Part shown: in pieces, positions 39,908 to 50,645 of the stretch | Numbering within the stretch: the first letter of the stretch is position 1 | Layout of the letters: every line of letters begins with the position of its first letter | Assembly: GCF_002845275.2 (NCBI RefSeq) | Contig: NZ_CP088149.1 | Location: 4,646,501 to 4,710,500, forward strand | Reading direction: 5' to 3' | Source: Pseudomonas sp. S06B 330 | GTDB lineage: Bacteria; Pseudomonadota; Gammaproteobacteria; Pseudomonadales; Pseudomonadaceae | DNA length: 64,000 nucleotides | Notes under the pieces: generated by a model | Databases searched by the model: none | The model's input: only the letters and a program-made list of their open reading frames with translations | Told to the model about the DNA's origin: nothing | Translations under genes and position numbers: made by a program

Positions 39908-41363
39908 ACCAAGACCTCCCATCACGGGTAATCAATGCAATCGAGCTCATCGGGCCCCACGACCCCGCGGCATAGGGTTTGGGCGCATCACCGCTGTTCT
40001 TCCAGCCGGCGATCAGTTGATCGCACCACTTCCATGCATATTCGATTTCGTCTTTACGCACAAACAGGTTCTGATTGCCGCGCATCACTTCCAGCAGCAA
40101 GCGCTCATAGGCATCGGGAATTCGCGCGCTGCGCCAGGTGTCGGAGAAATTCAGTTGCAACGGCCCGCTGCGCAGCTGCATGCCCTTGTCCAGGCCCTGC
40201 TCTTTGGTCATCACCCGCAAGGAGATACCTTCGTCCGGTTGCAAGCGGATGATCAGTTTGTTGCCGATCTGCAAACGCTGTTCCGGGGCGAAGATGTAGT
40301 GCGGGGTTTCCTTGAAGTGGATGACGATCTGCGACAGCTTCTGCGGCATGCGCTTGCCGGTACGCAGGTAGAACGGCACACCTGCCCAGCGCCAGTTGCG
40401 GATATCGGCACGCAGAGCGACAAAGGTTTCGGTGTCGCTCTGCGCGTTGGCGTTGTCTTCTTCCAAGTAACCCGGCACCGGCTTGCCTTCGCTATACCCG
40501 GCGATGTACTGGCCACGCACCACGCAGGTGCTCAGGCCTTCGCCGGTGATCGGTGCCAGGGCCTTGAGCACCTTGACCTTTTCGTCGCGGATGCTATCGG
40601 CGGAGAGGTCACTGGGCGGGTCCATGGCGATCAGACAGAGCAACTGCAACAGGTGGTTCTGGATCATGTCGCGCAACTGCCCGGCCTTGTCGAAATAACC
40701 CCACCGGCCTTCGATGCCGACCTTCTCGGCCACGGTGATTTCCACGTGGGAAATGGAGTTCTGGTTCCACTGGGTTTCGAACAGGCTGTTGGCAAAGCGC
40801 AGGGCAATCAGGTTCTGTACGGTTTCCTTGCCCAAGTAATGGTCGATGCGATAGACACGGTTTTCCGGAAAGTACTGCGCTACGGCATCGTTGACCCGAC
40901 GCGAAGAGTCCAGGTCATGGCCGATGGGCTTTTCCAGGACTACGCGGGTACGCGCGCTGAGCCCGACTTTGTCGAGGTTTTCGCAAATACCGCCATAGAC
41001 CGCCGCTGGGGTTGCGAAGTACGCGATCAGCTGACTGTCGTCGCCAACCTGCTGGGCCAGGGCTTGGTAGTCCTCTACCTTGAGGAAGTCGACATGGATA
41101 TAGCTCAGGCGCGCCAGAAAGCGCTGCAACACCAACGGTTCAATCTGCCCGGCTGGGACAAATTCCTGCAGGTGCGCCTCGATTGATGCCAGGTGGTCAT
41201 CCGCACTGCCAGGCTCACGCGCCAGCGCCAGCACCCGCGTCTCGGCGTGCAGCAAGTCGGCGCGGTCGAGCTGGTAAAGCGCCGGGAACAGCTTGCGCAA
41301 GGCCAGGTCGCCGAGGGCGCCAAACAGGGCAAAGTTGCAAGGTTCAACGCTGATCGATGCCAT
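39894..41363 (-). CDS. zwf: Glucose-6-phosphate dehydrogenase (Zwf)
   Basis: Oxidises glucose-6-phosphate to the lactone with NAD(P). 489 residues. The Rossmann motif [20 protein letters not shown] is at about 10-30, with the active-site signature [16 protein letters not shown] at about residue 175. The start at 41363 lies at the Rossmann strand; the frame open to 41408 would intrude on the control region. It is divergent from hexR with a HexR-like site between them, and heads zwf-pgl-eda. Confidence 0.97.
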   Translation of the reverse strand: MASISVEPCNFALFGALGDLALRKLFPALYQLDRADLLHAETRVLALAREPGSADDHLASIEAHLQEFVPAGQIEPLVLQRFLARLSYIHVDFLKVEDYQALAQQVGDDSQLIAYFATPAAVYGGICENLDKVGLSARTRVVLEKPIGHDLDSSRRVNDAVAQYFPENRVYRIDHYLGKETVQNLIALRFANSLFETQWNQNSISHVEITVAEKVGIEGRWGYFDKAGQLRDMIQNHLLQLLCLIAMDPPSDLSADSIRDEKVKVLKALAPITGEGLSTCVVRGQYIAGYSEGKPVPGYLEEDNANAQSDTETFVALRADIRNWRWAGVPFYLRTGKRMPQKLSQIVIHFKETPHYIFAPEQRLQIGNKLIIRLQPDEGISLRVMTKEQGLDKGMQLRSGPLQLNFSDTWRSARIPDAYERLLLEVMRGNQNLFVRKDEIEYAWKWCDQLIAGWKNSGDAPKPYAAGSWGPMSSIALITRDGRSWYGDI

Positions 41364-41428
41364 GATGTTGGTTCTTTTATCAAGTTGACGTAGAAATACC
41401 GGTTTCAATCGCAGTTTTCAAGGAATAA

Positions 41429-41445
41429 TGTAGTAAAAACCACAA
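41429..41445. promoter_or_regulatory. HexR-like operator between zwf and hexR
   Basis: TGTAGTAAAAACCACAA has TGTA and ACAA half-sites around a 9-nt spacer, close to the published HexR recognition pattern TTGT-N7/8-ACAA. It lies 66 nt upstream of the zwf start and 124 nt upstream of hexR, suited to control of zwf and autoregulation. Confidence 0.6.
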
Positions 41446-41568
41446 CATTCTACTCAGTGGACAGATTCAAGTGGTGTGCCATCCATGCCATCAGTACGAT
41501 AGGCCACCGTGTCAAAAGCCCATTGCTATCGGCAACGGGCTGCCTCAACGACCCAAGGACATATACCC

Positions 41569-42438
41569 ATGGACCGCGTGCGAAACCTCCTGGAACAGAT
41601 CCAGGGCCGCCTCGAAGAGCTGAACAAGGCAGAGCGCAAAGTCGCCGAAGTCATCCTGCTCAACCCTCAGCAAGCCACCCGTTTCAGCATTGCCGCCCTG
41701 GCCCAGGCCGCCAAGGTCAGCGAGCCAACGGTGAACCGCTTCTGCCGCTCGTTCGGCGTCAGTGGTTACCCCGAGCTCAAGCTGCAACTGGCGCAGAGCC
41801 TGGCCAGCGGCGCCGCCTACGTCAGCCGGGCGGTGGAAGCCGATGATGATCCGGCGTCCTACACCCAGAAGATCTTCGGCAGTGCCATCGCCTCGTTGGA
41901 CAGTGCTTGCCAGCAACTCGATCCGCAGTTGATCAGCCGCGCTGTCGACATGCTGATCCAGGCCCGACAAATCCACTTCTTCGGCCTCGGTGCTTCGGCA
42001 CCGGTGGCGCTGGACGCCCAACACAAGTTCTTCCGCTTCAACCTCGCCGTATCCGCCCACGCCGATGTACTGATGCAACGCATGCTGGCTTCGGTGGCCC
42101 ATACCGGCGAACTGTTCGTGATCATCTCCTACACCGGGCGCACCCGCGAGCTGGTCGAAGTTGCACGTCTGGCCCGGGAGAATGGTGCCTCGGTACTCGG
42201 CCTGACTGCCGCCGATTCGCCCCTGGCCAAGGCCAGTAGCCTGAGCCTGAACATTCCCTTGCCCGAAGACACCGACATCTATATGCCGATGACTTCACGG
42301 ATTATCCAGCTGACCGTACTCGACGTGCTGGCCACTGGGATGACGCTACGCCGTGGCGTGGACTTCCAGCCGCACCTGCGCAAGATCAAGGAAAGCCTCA
42401 ACGCCAGCCGCTACCCGATCGACGACGAACTCAACTGA
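41569..42438 (+). CDS. hexR: HexR, RpiR-family regulator of glucose metabolism
   Basis: A 289-residue repressor. An N-terminal RpiR helix-turn-helix (about 1-77; [20 protein letters not shown]) precedes a C-terminal SIS phosphosugar-binding domain (about 125-255; [20 protein letters not shown] and [20 protein letters not shown]). In P. putida HexR is released from zwf, edd and gap promoters by KDPG; its place next to zwf and the sites seen here agree. The ATG at 41569 has AAGGA 9 nt upstream. It ends convergent with the mutarotase gene, overlapping by 8 nt. Confidence 0.96.
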   Translation: MDRVRNLLEQIQGRLEELNKAERKVAEVILLNPQQATRFSIAALAQAAKVSEPTVNRFCRSFGVSGYPELKLQLAQSLASGAAYVSRAVEADDDPASYTQKIFGSAIASLDSACQQLDPQLISRAVDMLIQARQIHFFGLGASAPVALDAQHKFFRFNLAVSAHADVLMQRMLASVAHTGELFVIISYTGRTRELVEVARLARENGASVLGLTAADSPLAKASSLSLNIPLPEDTDIYMPMTSRIIQLTVLDVLATGMTLRRGVDFQPHLRKIKESLNASRYPIDDELN

Positions 42439-43285
42439 ACAACTGTGCCTGCAAACGCAGGTGAGCCTGTTCACCCGGCGCCAGACTCAGGCTGTCACTG
42501 CTGCCACTGGCCGCCTCGACACAGACGAACCCCAGGGTTTCACTGCTGCTGACGCCCATCAACGGCCGACTGCCCGGGTGCCAGACGATGGTGTCCTCAC
42601 TGTCACCGGTATCGATGCTCAGTTGTCGCTGCCAAGCCGGATCGTGCAACTGCACATTGGCGGCGTTGGGGAACACCCGCTGACAGCCGCCATGGACCTT
42701 CAAGGCGCCCTTCTGGCGACAGGCCTGACGGTTCAAACGGTCGTAGCCCTCAATGTTTTCTAGCCCAGACAGCGCTATCTCAGAAACGTCACTAATACGC
42801 CAGTAAGCCAGCAGAGCATGACTCAGCTGACAAGGTTGGCTGTCCTGATGTTCGGTACTGAGCTGCAATTCCATGCGCTCGCCCAGTCGCGCCTGCAAAT
42901 CAACCTGCCAGTCGCACAGCTGCAAACGCCATTTGAGTGTCACGCCCTGCTCATCTTCGCTGCTGTCGATCAGCTTCCAGTCGAGCAAGCGCGCCCAACC
43001 GTGGGCTGGCCACATATCTTCACTGGGATGACGACCGTACCAGGGCCAACACACGGGCACACCCCCACGAATGGCGCCGACCTGTGGCCATTGCGCAGCG
43101 CACCACAACCATGGGCGTTCGCCCTTGGGCTGGAAGTGCAACAGTTGAGCCCCCTGGCGGCTGAATGCAGCCTGGCACTGGGGGTGATCAATGATCAGCA
43201 CATCGCGCTGCTGATAACGCTCCCACTCAAAGGTCGGTCTCGGCCTCTGCGAGGTGAAGAAGCGCTGTAGCGGGTGCTCGGGCAT
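42431..43285 (-). CDS. D-hexose-6-phosphate mutarotase (YeaD family)
   Basis: A 284-residue protein of the aldose-1-epimerase superfamily that interconverts alpha and beta anomers of glucose-6-phosphate. The phosphate-binding arginine region is in [18 protein letters not shown] and [15 protein letters not shown]; the catalytic histidine is in [14 protein letters not shown] and the glutamate lies near the C-terminus ([18 protein letters not shown]). It sits in the glucose block, between hexR and oprB, supporting a role in supplying Zwf with the right anomer. Confidence 0.9.
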   Translation of the reverse strand: MPEHPLQRFFTSQRPRPTFEWERYQQRDVLIIDHPQCQAAFSRQGAQLLHFQPKGERPWLWCAAQWPQVGAIRGGVPVCWPWYGRHPSEDMWPAHGWARLLDWKLIDSSEDEQGVTLKWRLQLCDWQVDLQARLGERMELQLSTEHQDSQPCQLSHALLAYWRISDVSEIALSGLENIEGYDRLNRQACRQKGALKVHGGCQRVFPNAANVQLHDPAWQRQLSIDTGDSEDTIVWHPGSRPLMGVSSSETLGFVCVEAASGSSDSLSLAPGEQAHLRLQAQLFS

Positions 43286-43318
43286 AACCTGGGACTCTTG
43301 TTGTTAGTTAGGGTCTCA

Positions 43319-43337
43319 TCGCGGGCCAAGCCCGCGA
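43319..43337. terminator. Short hairpin between oprB and the mutarotase gene
   Basis: TCGCGGGC-CAA-GCCCGCGA, a perfect 8-bp stem with a 3-nt loop in the 80-nt gap. There is no T-run; it could be a REP relative or an RNA stop/stabiliser that sets oprB above the downstream gene. Confidence 0.45.
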
Positions 43338-43365
43338 CAAGCTCGTAAATTTACAACATATTGCC

Positions 43366-44712
43366 TCAGAACGACGACTGAATCTTCAAGCCAGCGACCA
43401 GCGCGTTGTCCACTTCGTCCACCCCACCCGGGTGGGTGATGTACTGCAGGTTAGGACGAACAGTCAGCCAGTTGGTCACGTGGAAACCGTAGTTGAGTTC
43501 GTAGTTGTATTCGGTGGTGCGCAGCGGCGAGAACAACGGATCTTCGTAATTGCCCACAGCGTTGGCGGCATTGAGCAACTCGGCGTTTTTCTTCACGTCG
43601 TCGTTGACATGGATACGGGCAAAACCAATGCCGATGTCATCCTTCGGACGCGCATCGAACGGGCCTTTGTAGACAAACATCAACGACTGGTAGTTGTCGA
43701 TGAAGTTGGTGTCCTTGTCATGGAAGGTGGCGTTCGCCGCGATGTTCAGGCCGCGGCTGGCATCGCCGTTATGGCGGGTGAGTTGCTGTTGCGCGACAAA
43801 CCAGTAGCCATGCTTGCTGTCATGCACGCGATAACTGTTACCCGTGGTCGCCGCATCCTGACCGTTGTCATCCTCACGCACATCATCGGCGTTGGCCGTA
43901 CTCTTGTAGTAACCCACACGGTATTCGCCCGGCAGGCTGTTGATTTTCGGTGACCAGACCAGCTCGACCGGCAAAACCGTACCGGCGGTACCACTGCCGC
44001 TGAGCTTGAAGCCGTTGCCGTGCTCCAGCTGAGAGGGGTTCTGGTTGTACGCCCCGACTTGCGCAAAGAGCTCATCGTTGATGTTGTACTTGAAGCGGAT
44101 CGCTGCCTGGCTGACCGGCCAGTTGTACCAGATGTTAGTGGCCCAGTTACCCACCTGGGAGCCACAGAACGCCAGGTTCTGGAAATCGCACGGGAAGGTG
44201 TTGAAGTCTTCGCCTTCGCCGAAGTAACCGGCCTTGATGTCGAGTTTGTTGTCGAAGAACTGATGCTGAATCCACAGCTGGGTCAGACGCACCATATGCC
44301 CCCGGCCGTAGACTTCCTGCGATGAGCTCAGGGTGCCGGCACGCGGGTCGCCAATGCGGTCGTTGGAAATGTTCTCGCCGTTACGGTTGGTCAGCTGAAT
44401 CTTGGCCTGGGTGTTGGCCCAGCCCAGCAGCTTTTGCAGATCCAGCGCGGCCCCCAGGCCGAACTGGTCGCTGTAGCGTGCAGTCTTGTCATCGTTGAAG
44501 CCGCCATCGAGGTTTGCGCCAACTTCACCAACGTAGTCGATTTTGATGTCGACGCCCTTCTCCAGCAGTTCGGTACGGGTACCGCCCCAGTCGCCGGTCA
44601 TCCATTGCGACTCCGGGGCAAAGGCATCGGCAGCCTGCGCCCCGCAGTTGACCCCGAGGGCCGCCAGCAGACCCAGCGGAAGCAGTGGCTTGATGCGTTT
44701 TAAGTGATCCAT
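43366..44712 (-). CDS. oprB: Carbohydrate-selective porin (OprB family)
   Basis: A 448-residue outer-membrane porin for glucose and related sugars. A signal peptide (LLPLGLLAALGVNCGAQA) is followed by a barrel with the usual OprB landmarks: SQWMTGDWGGTRTELLEKG at the mature start, and a final strand ending in phenylalanine (ALVAGLKIQSSF). It lies directly downstream of gtsD (54 nt), completing an outer- plus inner-membrane uptake route. Confidence 0.95.
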   Translation of the reverse strand: MDHLKRIKPLLPLGLLAALGVNCGAQAADAFAPESQWMTGDWGGTRTELLEKGVDIKIDYVGEVGANLDGGFNDDKTARYSDQFGLGAALDLQKLLGWANTQAKIQLTNRNGENISNDRIGDPRAGTLSSSQEVYGRGHMVRLTQLWIQHQFFDNKLDIKAGYFGEGEDFNTFPCDFQNLAFCGSQVGNWATNIWYNWPVSQAAIRFKYNINDELFAQVGAYNQNPSQLEHGNGFKLSGSGTAGTVLPVELVWSPKINSLPGEYRVGYYKSTANADDVREDDNGQDAATTGNSYRVHDSKHGYWFVAQQQLTRHNGDASRGLNIAANATFHDKDTNFIDNYQSLMFVYKGPFDARPKDDIGIGFARIHVNDDVKKNAELLNAANAVGNYEDPLFSPLRTTEYNYELNYGFHVTNWLTVRPNLQYITHPGGVDEVDNALVAGLKIQSSF

Positions 44713-44766
44713 CCCTTGTGTCCTCGTTTTATTGTTCTTGATGGGCGTGTACGACTTACAACGAAT

Positions 44767-45924
44767 TCAGCGACCCTTGAATTGCGCGACATTGTCCTTG
44801 CCGGCCTGCTGCGGCGTGGCATTCACCCCCAGGCGCTCGCCGCTGGCAGCATCGAACAGCAGCACCCGAGCCGGATCGAACTGCAAGGTCAGGGTGTCAC
44901 CGACCCGGGTCGACACATCCGGTGCCAAGCGGCAGCAGACCTTGGTCTGGTTGAGCGTGACGAACACCAGCAGGTCAGGACCGGTGGGCTCGATGATCTG
45001 CACCTCGGCGCGAATGCTCGGCAGGCCGTTGGCCTGCGCCGGGGCCAGGGCAATCTGTTCTGGGCGAATGCCAAGGATCACTTCACGCTCCTCCAGCCCG
45101 GCATCACTCATGCCCAAGGGTAGTTCGCAACGAGCCTGACCACTGTCGAGCAGCGCCTGCAGGCGCCCATCCTTGCGCTGCAGGCGCAGCGGAATGAAGT
45201 TCATCGGTGGCGAGCCAATGAAGCTGGCAACAAACAGGTTGGCCGGGTCGTTGTAGATCTGCTGCGGCGTACCGAACTGCTGGATCAGGCCGTCCTTCAT
45301 CACCGCCACCTTATCGCCCAAGGTCATGGCCTCGATCTGGTCATGGGTGACGTACACGGTGGTGGTCTTAAGGCGCTGGTGCATCAGCTTGATCTCAGTG
45401 CGCATCTCCACCCGCAGCTTGGCATCGAGGTTGGACAGCGGCTCATCGAACAGGTAGATCTTCGGTCGCCGCGCCAGCGCCCGGCCCATGGCCACACGCT
45501 GCTGCTGGCCACCGGACAACTGGCCCGGCTTGCGCGTCAGCAGGTGTTCGATCTGCAGTAGCTTGGCGACCCGGGCCACTTCTTCGTCAATCGCCGCCGC
45601 CGGCATCTTGCGCATCTTCAGGCCGAAGGCGATGTTGTCGCGCACGTTCATGGTCGGGTACAGCGCGTAGGACTGAAAGACCATGGCGATGTCGCGATCC
45701 TTGGGACTCATGCCACTGATGTCGGCATCGTCCACCAGAATCGCCCCGCCGCTGATCTGTTCGAGGCCGGCGATGCAGTTCATCAAGGTCGATTTACCGC
45801 AGCCGGAAGGCCCCACCAGAATCAGGAACTCCCCCGAATCGATCGACAGATCAATGTGCTTCAAGGTATCTGGCAAACCGCTGCCGTAGGTCTTGTTGAC
45901 GTTGCGCAATTCAAGCGTTGCCAT
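44767..45924 (-). CDS. gtsD: Glucose/mannose ABC transporter ATPase (GtsD, MalK type)
   Basis: A 385-residue ATPase of the CUT1 class. Walker [14 protein letters not shown] (about 38-50), signature [19 protein letters not shown], Walker [18 protein letters not shown] and the switch histidine in [11 protein letters not shown] are intact. C-terminal TOBE domains from about 240 may carry regulation. The gene begins 6 nt after gtsC ends and is followed by oprB. Confidence 0.95.
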   Translation of the reverse strand: MATLELRNVNKTYGSGLPDTLKHIDLSIDSGEFLILVGPSGCGKSTLMNCIAGLEQISGGAILVDDADISGMSPKDRDIAMVFQSYALYPTMNVRDNIAFGLKMRKMPAAAIDEEVARVAKLLQIEHLLTRKPGQLSGGQQQRVAMGRALARRPKIYLFDEPLSNLDAKLRVEMRTEIKLMHQRLKTTTVYVTHDQIEAMTLGDKVAVMKDGLIQQFGTPQQIYNDPANLFVASFIGSPPMNFIPLRLQRKDGRLQALLDSGQARCELPLGMSDAGLEEREVILGIRPEQIALAPAQANGLPSIRAEVQIIEPTGPDLLVFVTLNQTKVCCRLAPDVSTRVGDTLTLQFDPARVLLFDAASGERLGVNATPQQAGKDNVAQFKGR

Positions 45925-45930
45925 GTTGTT

Positions 45931-46776
45931 TCACCCCTTGACCGCGCCGGCGGTGAGCCCACGCAGGAAGTACTTGCCAGCCAGCACATAGACCAACAGG
46001 GTCGGTAAGCCGGCGATCATCGCCGCCGCCATGTCGACGTTGTATTCCTTGACCCCGGTGCTGGTGTTGACCAGGTTGTTCAGGGCCACGGTGATCGGTT
46101 GTGCGTCGCCGCTGGCGAACACCACACCGAAGAGAAAGTCGTTCCAGATCTGAGTGAATTGCCAGATCAGGCAGACCATGATGATCGGCACCGACATCGG
46201 CAGCAGGATGCGCCCGAAGATGGTGAAGAACCCCGCCCCGTCCAGTCGCGCCGCCCTTACCAAGGCATCCGGCACGCTGCAGTAGTAGTTGCGGAAAAAC
46301 AGCGTGGTAAAAGCCAGGCCATAGACGATGTGCATCAGCACCAGGCCGGTGGTGGTACTGGCCAGGCCCAACTTGCCCAAAGTGAAGGAGGCTGGCAGCA
46401 GCACGGTCTGGAACGGCAGAAAGCAACCGAACAGCAGCAAGCCGAAGAACAATTGCGAACCACGAAAGCGCCACATCGACAGCACGTAGCCGTTCAAGGC
46501 GCCGAGCAGGGTCGAGATCACCACCGCAGGCAGGGTGATCTTCACCGAGTTCCAGAAGTAGCCACCGACCGTGTCCCAGGCTTTGAGCCAGCCAATGCCG
46601 GTGATCACTTCAGGCCAGCTCAACAGGTTGCCGGTACGGATGTCATCCGGCGATTTGAAGCTGGTCAGCAGCATCACGATCAGCGGAATAAGGTACAGCG
46701 CGCAGGCCAGCAGCAGCGTGGCGTAGATGGCAATGCGGCTGAAGTTGAACCGACGCGAAACCAGGGAACTAGTCAT
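45931..46776 (-). CDS. gtsC: Glucose ABC transporter permease (GtsC)
   Basis: A 281-residue permease of the MalG class with six membrane segments. The EAA-like cytoplasmic loop is RAARLDGAGFFTIFGRILLP, which contacts the ATPase. Its start overlaps the gtsB stop by 8 nt, so translation is coupled. Confidence 0.94.
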   Translation of the reverse strand: MTSSLVSRRFNFSRIAIYATLLLACALYLIPLIVMLLTSFKSPDDIRTGNLLSWPEVITGIGWLKAWDTVGGYFWNSVKITLPAVVISTLLGALNGYVLSMWRFRGSQLFFGLLLFGCFLPFQTVLLPASFTLGKLGLASTTTGLVLMHIVYGLAFTTLFFRNYYCSVPDALVRAARLDGAGFFTIFGRILLPMSVPIIMVCLIWQFTQIWNDFLFGVVFASGDAQPITVALNNLVNTSTGVKEYNVDMAAAMIAGLPTLLVYVLAGKYFLRGLTAGAVKG

Positions 46777-47677
46777 GGCGTTTGTTCCTCAGTTCCGAAT
46801 ACAGGTAAGGCACCAGGATCGAAAGGATCGCACCGAGCATCAGGATCGCACTGGCCGAACCCATGCCCATCTGCCCACGGCTGAAGGTAAATGAGTACAT
46901 GAACATTGCTGGCAGGTCCGAGGCATAGCCCGGGCCACCTGCGGTCATCGCCGCGACCAGATCGAAGCTCTTGATCGCGATATGGGCGAGGATCATCAGC
47001 GCGCTGAAGAACACCGGGCGCAGGCTCGGTAGCACGATACGCAGATAAATGCTCGGCAAACTGGCACCGTCCACTTGCGCGGCGCGAATGATCGACTGAT
47101 CGACGCTGCGCAAACCTGCCAGGAACAGTGCCATGACAAAGCCCGACGCCTGCCACACAGCGGCGATCACCAGGCAATAGACCACTCGATTCGGGTCGAC
47201 CAGCCAGTCCAGGCGAAAGCCTTCCCAGCCCCAGTCGCGGAGCATCTTGTCCAGACCCAGGCCGGGATTAAGCAGCCATTTCCAGGCCGTGCCGGTGACG
47301 ATCATCGACAGGGCCATGGGGTACAGGTAGACCGTGCGAATAAAGCCTTCGCGGCGGATACGCTGGTCGAGCAGCACGGCCAGCAGCACGCCGATCAGCA
47401 AACTGATGGCGATGAACAGGCCACCGAACAGCAGCAGGTTCTTGCTCGCCACCCACCAGCGGTCGTTTTCCATTAGCCGTGCATATTGCGCCAGGCCCAC
47501 CCATTTGTAGCTGGGCATGAAGCTTGAGTTGGTGAAGGACAGGATGAAGGTCCAGAGGATGTAGCCATAAAAGCCCACCAGGACAATCAGCATGCTGGGT
47601 GCCAGTACCAGCTTGGGCAGCCAGCGTTGCAAGGCATCGACGGGCGTGGCCTTGTTCAGAGTGGCAATCGTGTTCAT
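46769..47677 (-). CDS. gtsB: Glucose ABC transporter permease (GtsB)
   Basis: A 302-residue permease of the MalF class with six segments and an EAA loop at RAAQVDGASLPSIYLRIVLP. It pairs with GtsC. The gap of 88 nt to gtsA contains a single REP half-site, which may lower expression of the permeases relative to the binding protein. Confidence 0.94.
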   Translation of the reverse strand: MNTIATLNKATPVDALQRWLPKLVLAPSMLIVLVGFYGYILWTFILSFTNSSFMPSYKWVGLAQYARLMENDRWWVASKNLLLFGGLFIAISLLIGVLLAVLLDQRIRREGFIRTVYLYPMALSMIVTGTAWKWLLNPGLGLDKMLRDWGWEGFRLDWLVDPNRVVYCLVIAAVWQASGFVMALFLAGLRSVDQSIIRAAQVDGASLPSIYLRIVLPSLRPVFFSALMILAHIAIKSFDLVAAMTAGGPGYASDLPAMFMYSFTFSRGQMGMGSASAILMLGAILSILVPYLYSELRNKRHD

Positions 47678-47716
47678 CAGGGATATCTCGTGTGATGGGC
47701 GGCGCCATGCACCGCG

Positions 47717-47740
47717 TCGCTGGCAAGGCCAGCTCCCACA
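47717..47740. repeat. Single REP half-site (family 1) between gtsA and gtsB
   Basis: tcgctggcaaggccagctcc with flanking cacag; a single unit, not a pair, inside the gts operon gap. Confidence 0.65.
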
Positions 47741-47765
47741 GTGGACCGAGTTGCGGCCTAGTCCA

Positions 47766-49022
47766 TCACTTGGCCGACTTGATCGCCGAATTCAGCTGTT
47801 TGACCGCCGTCGCGGGATCCGCTTTCGGGTCGTTGAAGAAGTTGGTTACCACGTCGAAGATCGCCCCTTGTACCGCCAGGCTCGTGGCCATGTTGTGGGC
47901 CATGCTCGGTTGCAAGCCGTCACCTTTTTCGGCTTCTTTGAAATCCACCGAGGACTTCTGCGTGCAGGCGTCGAACTGACTCATGTCCATGTCCTGACGG
48001 ACCGGCAGCGAGCCTTTGTTCTGGTTGAACACAGTCTGAAACTCAGGTTCCAGAGCAACCTTGGCGAGGTCATTCTGGGCTTTGATGTCGTCTCCGTTCT
48101 TGAGCTTGAACATCGCCAGCGAGTCAATGTTGTAGGCAAAACTGCCCTGGGTGCCGGGGAAGGCCACGCACTGATAGTCCTTGCCCGCGACCTTGCCAGC
48201 GGCGGTCCATTCGCTCTTGGCCCAGTCGCCCATGATCTGCATGCCAGCCTTGCCATTGATGACTTCGGCAGCCGCAATGTTCCAATCACGCCCGGCGCGA
48301 TTAGGGTCCATATAGGTACCCAGGCGTTGCAGGGTCTTGAATACCTCGACCATCTGCTCACCGGTCAGGGTCGCGTCATCCAGTTCGACGAAAGCTTTGT
48401 GATAGCCATCAGGCCCGAGGATGCTCAGCACCAGGTCTTCGAACACCGTGCTGTCCTGCCAGGGTTGGCCGCCGTGGGCAAGCGCAGTGAAGCCGGCAGC
48501 CTTGAGTTTGTCGGCGGCGACGAACAGCTCATCAAGGGTGGTCGGCACCTTGGCCCCAGCCTTTTCAAACACCTGCGGGTTGATCCACAGCCAATTGACC
48601 CGGTGGATGTTCACCGGCACCGCTACGTAATGGCCGTCGTACTTCATGATCTCGGCCACTTTCTTTGGCAGCAGCGCATCCCAGTTGTTGGCCGTGGCGA
48701 CCTCGTCGAGCTCGGTGAGCAGCCCCATGGCGCCCCAATCCTGAATATCTGGCCCCTTGATCTGCGCAGCGCCTGGCGGGTTGCCAGCAACCGCGCGGCT
48801 TTTGAGTACGGTCATCGCAGCCGCGCCACCGCCACCGGCGACGGCATTGTCTTTCCAGGTAAAGCCGTCTTTCTCAACCTGCTCCTTGAGGGTCTTCACC
48901 GCAGCGGCTTCGCCACCGGAGGTCCACCAATGGGTCACTTCAACCGTACCGGCAGCCACTGCGCTGAGGGGCAACAGACAGGTGAGAGAAATAACAGCGG
49001 CGAGGCGACTGATCGCATTCAT
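47766..49022 (-). CDS. gtsA: Glucose-binding periplasmic protein (GtsA)
   Basis: A 418-residue extracellular solute-binding protein of family 1. Signal peptide [20 protein letters not shown] plus AVAA is cleaved before [20 protein letters not shown], the typical first strand of sugar-binding proteins. The aromatic-rich sugar pocket segments include [20 protein letters not shown]. The start at 49022 is at the signal peptide; 49058 would add 12 residues. First gene of gtsABCD-oprB. Confidence 0.95.
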   Translation of the reverse strand: MNAISRLAAVISLTCLLPLSAVAAGTVEVTHWWTSGGEAAAVKTLKEQVEKDGFTWKDNAVAGGGGAAAMTVLKSRAVAGNPPGAAQIKGPDIQDWGAMGLLTELDEVATANNWDALLPKKVAEIMKYDGHYVAVPVNIHRVNWLWINPQVFEKAGAKVPTTLDELFVAADKLKAAGFTALAHGGQPWQDSTVFEDLVLSILGPDGYHKAFVELDDATLTGEQMVEVFKTLQRLGTYMDPNRAGRDWNIAAAEVINGKAGMQIMGDWAKSEWTAAGKVAGKDYQCVAFPGTQGSFAYNIDSLAMFKLKNGDDIKAQNDLAKVALEPEFQTVFNQNKGSLPVRQDMDMSQFDACTQKSSVDFKEAEKGDGLQPSMAHNMATSLAVQGAIFDVVTNFFNDPKADPATAVKQLNSAIKSAK

Positions 49023-49130
49023 GGGGCGGAACCTTTTCTTGTTGTTATGCAGGTGCAAGTCATGGTGCTTGCGCGTGCATCGGAGTCTAACCAGACGCTT
49101 GGGGGGCTGAGGTAACGAAGGGATGCGCGA

Positions 49131-49150
49131 ATGTCACCAACCTGTGACAT
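49131..49150. promoter_or_regulatory. Perfect 7-bp dyad upstream of gtsA
   Basis: ATGTCAC-N6-GTGACAT in the 144-nt gap between gtrS and gtsA, about 110 nt upstream of the gtsA ATG. Its length and symmetry suit a dimeric regulator. Given the adjacent response regulator, GltR is the first candidate; Vfr/CRP-type (TGTGA/TCACA-like) or simple hairpin roles cannot be excluded. Confidence 0.45.
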
Positions 49151-49166
49151 TCCTCTGTACAGCACG

Positions 49167-50645
49167 TCAGTCGCTACTACGCGGCAAGCTCAAGGTCACG
49201 CGCAACCCGCCATCACGCAGATTGCGCAAGCTCAGTTCACCGCCATGGCTATGGGCAATGTTGCGCGCGATCCCCAGGCCCAGGCCGTAGCCCTGTTGCT
49301 GCCCGGCCAAGCGAAAATGCGGCTCGAATACCTGTTCCAGACGCTGCGCGGGCACCCCCGGCCCTTCATCGTCAACCTGCAGGACGAACCCGGTTTCGCT
49401 ATCCAGCACCCGCAGGTGAGCGCGCTCGCCATACTTCAAGGCATTGTCGATCACGTTGCCCATACACCGGCGCAGCGCCAGCGGTTTACCCGGATAAGGC
49501 GCCAGCGCCCTACCCTGAAGCGTTACTCGGCCGCTGGCCAGATACGGCTCGATCAGGCAATCGAGAGCGTGGTTGAGGTCAACAGGCTCGATGTTTTCGT
49601 GAATGTCGGTGTCTTTCACGCACTGCAATGCGCCTTTTACCAGCATCTCCAACTCGTCCAGGTCGCGACTGAACTTGGCCTGTTGCTGCTCGTCCTCAAG
49701 CAATTCGACGCGCAGGCGCAGGCGCGTAATCGGTGTGCGCAGGTCATGGGAAATGGCACTGAACAACTGGCTACGCTCGGTCAGGTAGCGGCTGATGCGC
49801 TCGCGCATGGCATTGAATGCCCGACCCACTTCGACCACCTCGCTGCCCCCACCCTCCACCACCGGCTCGACATCTGCACCCAGCGACATCTCCCGTGCCG
49901 CTCGCGCCAGACGCTTGAGCGGGCGGCTCTGCCAATGCACCAGCAAACCGATGAACAGCAGCAGAAAGAAGCTGGTCAGGCCGATGAACCACACCTGTTG
50001 ACGTGGCAGGCCTTCGTCTTCGAGGCTGGTGTAGGGTTCTGGCATCAGCGAGGCGATGTACAACCATTCGCCTTCGCCCAAACGAATCTGGGTGACCAGT
50101 ACCGGGGGATTGACCGGTTCCAGGGTCAGTGCGTAGTGCGCCCAGGAACGCGGCAGCTCATCGAGCTTCAAGCCACTGTTGAAGATCCGCAGGTCCTGCG
50201 GGCTGACAAACTCAACGGAAACATCTATCTGTGCGCCCAGACGCTGGCGCAGCACTTGGTCAACAGCACTGATCACCGCACGCTTGCGCGGCGTTACCGT
50301 CATCACCTGCATGTCCAGTGGCTTGTCGTTCAGCGAAACGACAAAACGGGTGCCGCCCATGCTGCGCAACTGGTCGAGCACCATCGGCCGGTAGGCCAGC
50401 GGCAAGGAGCGGAAGTAACTGACGCTGGCACTCATCGAATGGGCCAGACTACGCGCACTGGCGACCAGCCCTTCCATCTGGCTGGCGCGCAGCTGCGACA
50501 GCCAGATCAGGCTCGACAGGCCCTGGGCCAGCAGCACCACCAGCAGGGTCAACAGCAGCATGCGCCCCAACAGCGAACGCGGCAGCGGCAGGCGCCAGCG
50601 CCGGTCAGTGCGCGGGCGCAACGCTGGCCGCCAACAGGTAACCAC
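49167..50645 (-). CDS. gtrS: Sensor histidine kinase of the glucose system (GtrS/GltS type)
   Basis: A 492-residue inner-membrane kinase. TM1 at about 27-48 (GRMLLLTLLVVLLAQGLSSL), a periplasmic sensor of about 130 residues, TM2 at about 183-200 (FFLLLFIGLLVHW), HAMP, then the H-box AISHDLRTPITRLRLRVELL and an HATPase with NVIDNALKYGERAH and DDEGPGVPAQRLEQVFEPHF. In P. aeruginosa GtrS senses 2-ketogluconate/6-phosphogluconate and signals GltR. The GTG start at 50645 overlaps gltR by 41 nt; a TTG at 50621 is possible, so the exact start is uncertain. Confidence 0.9.
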   Translation of the reverse strand: MVTCWRPALRPRTDRRWRLPLPRSLLGRMLLLTLLVVLLAQGLSSLIWLSQLRASQMEGLVASARSLAHSMSASVSYFRSLPLAYRPMVLDQLRSMGGTRFVVSLNDKPLDMQVMTVTPRKRAVISAVDQVLRQRLGAQIDVSVEFVSPQDLRIFNSGLKLDELPRSWAHYALTLEPVNPPVLVTQIRLGEGEWLYIASLMPEPYTSLEDEGLPRQQVWFIGLTSFFLLLFIGLLVHWQSRPLKRLARAAREMSLGADVEPVVEGGGSEVVEVGRAFNAMRERISRYLTERSQLFSAISHDLRTPITRLRLRVELLEDEQQQAKFSRDLDELEMLVKGALQCVKDTDIHENIEPVDLNHALDCLIEPYLASGRVTLQGRALAPYPGKPLALRRCMGNVIDNALKYGERAHLRVLDSETGFVLQVDDEGPGVPAQRLEQVFEPHFRLAGQQQGYGLGLGIARNIAHSHGGELSLRNLRDGGLRVTLSLPRSSD

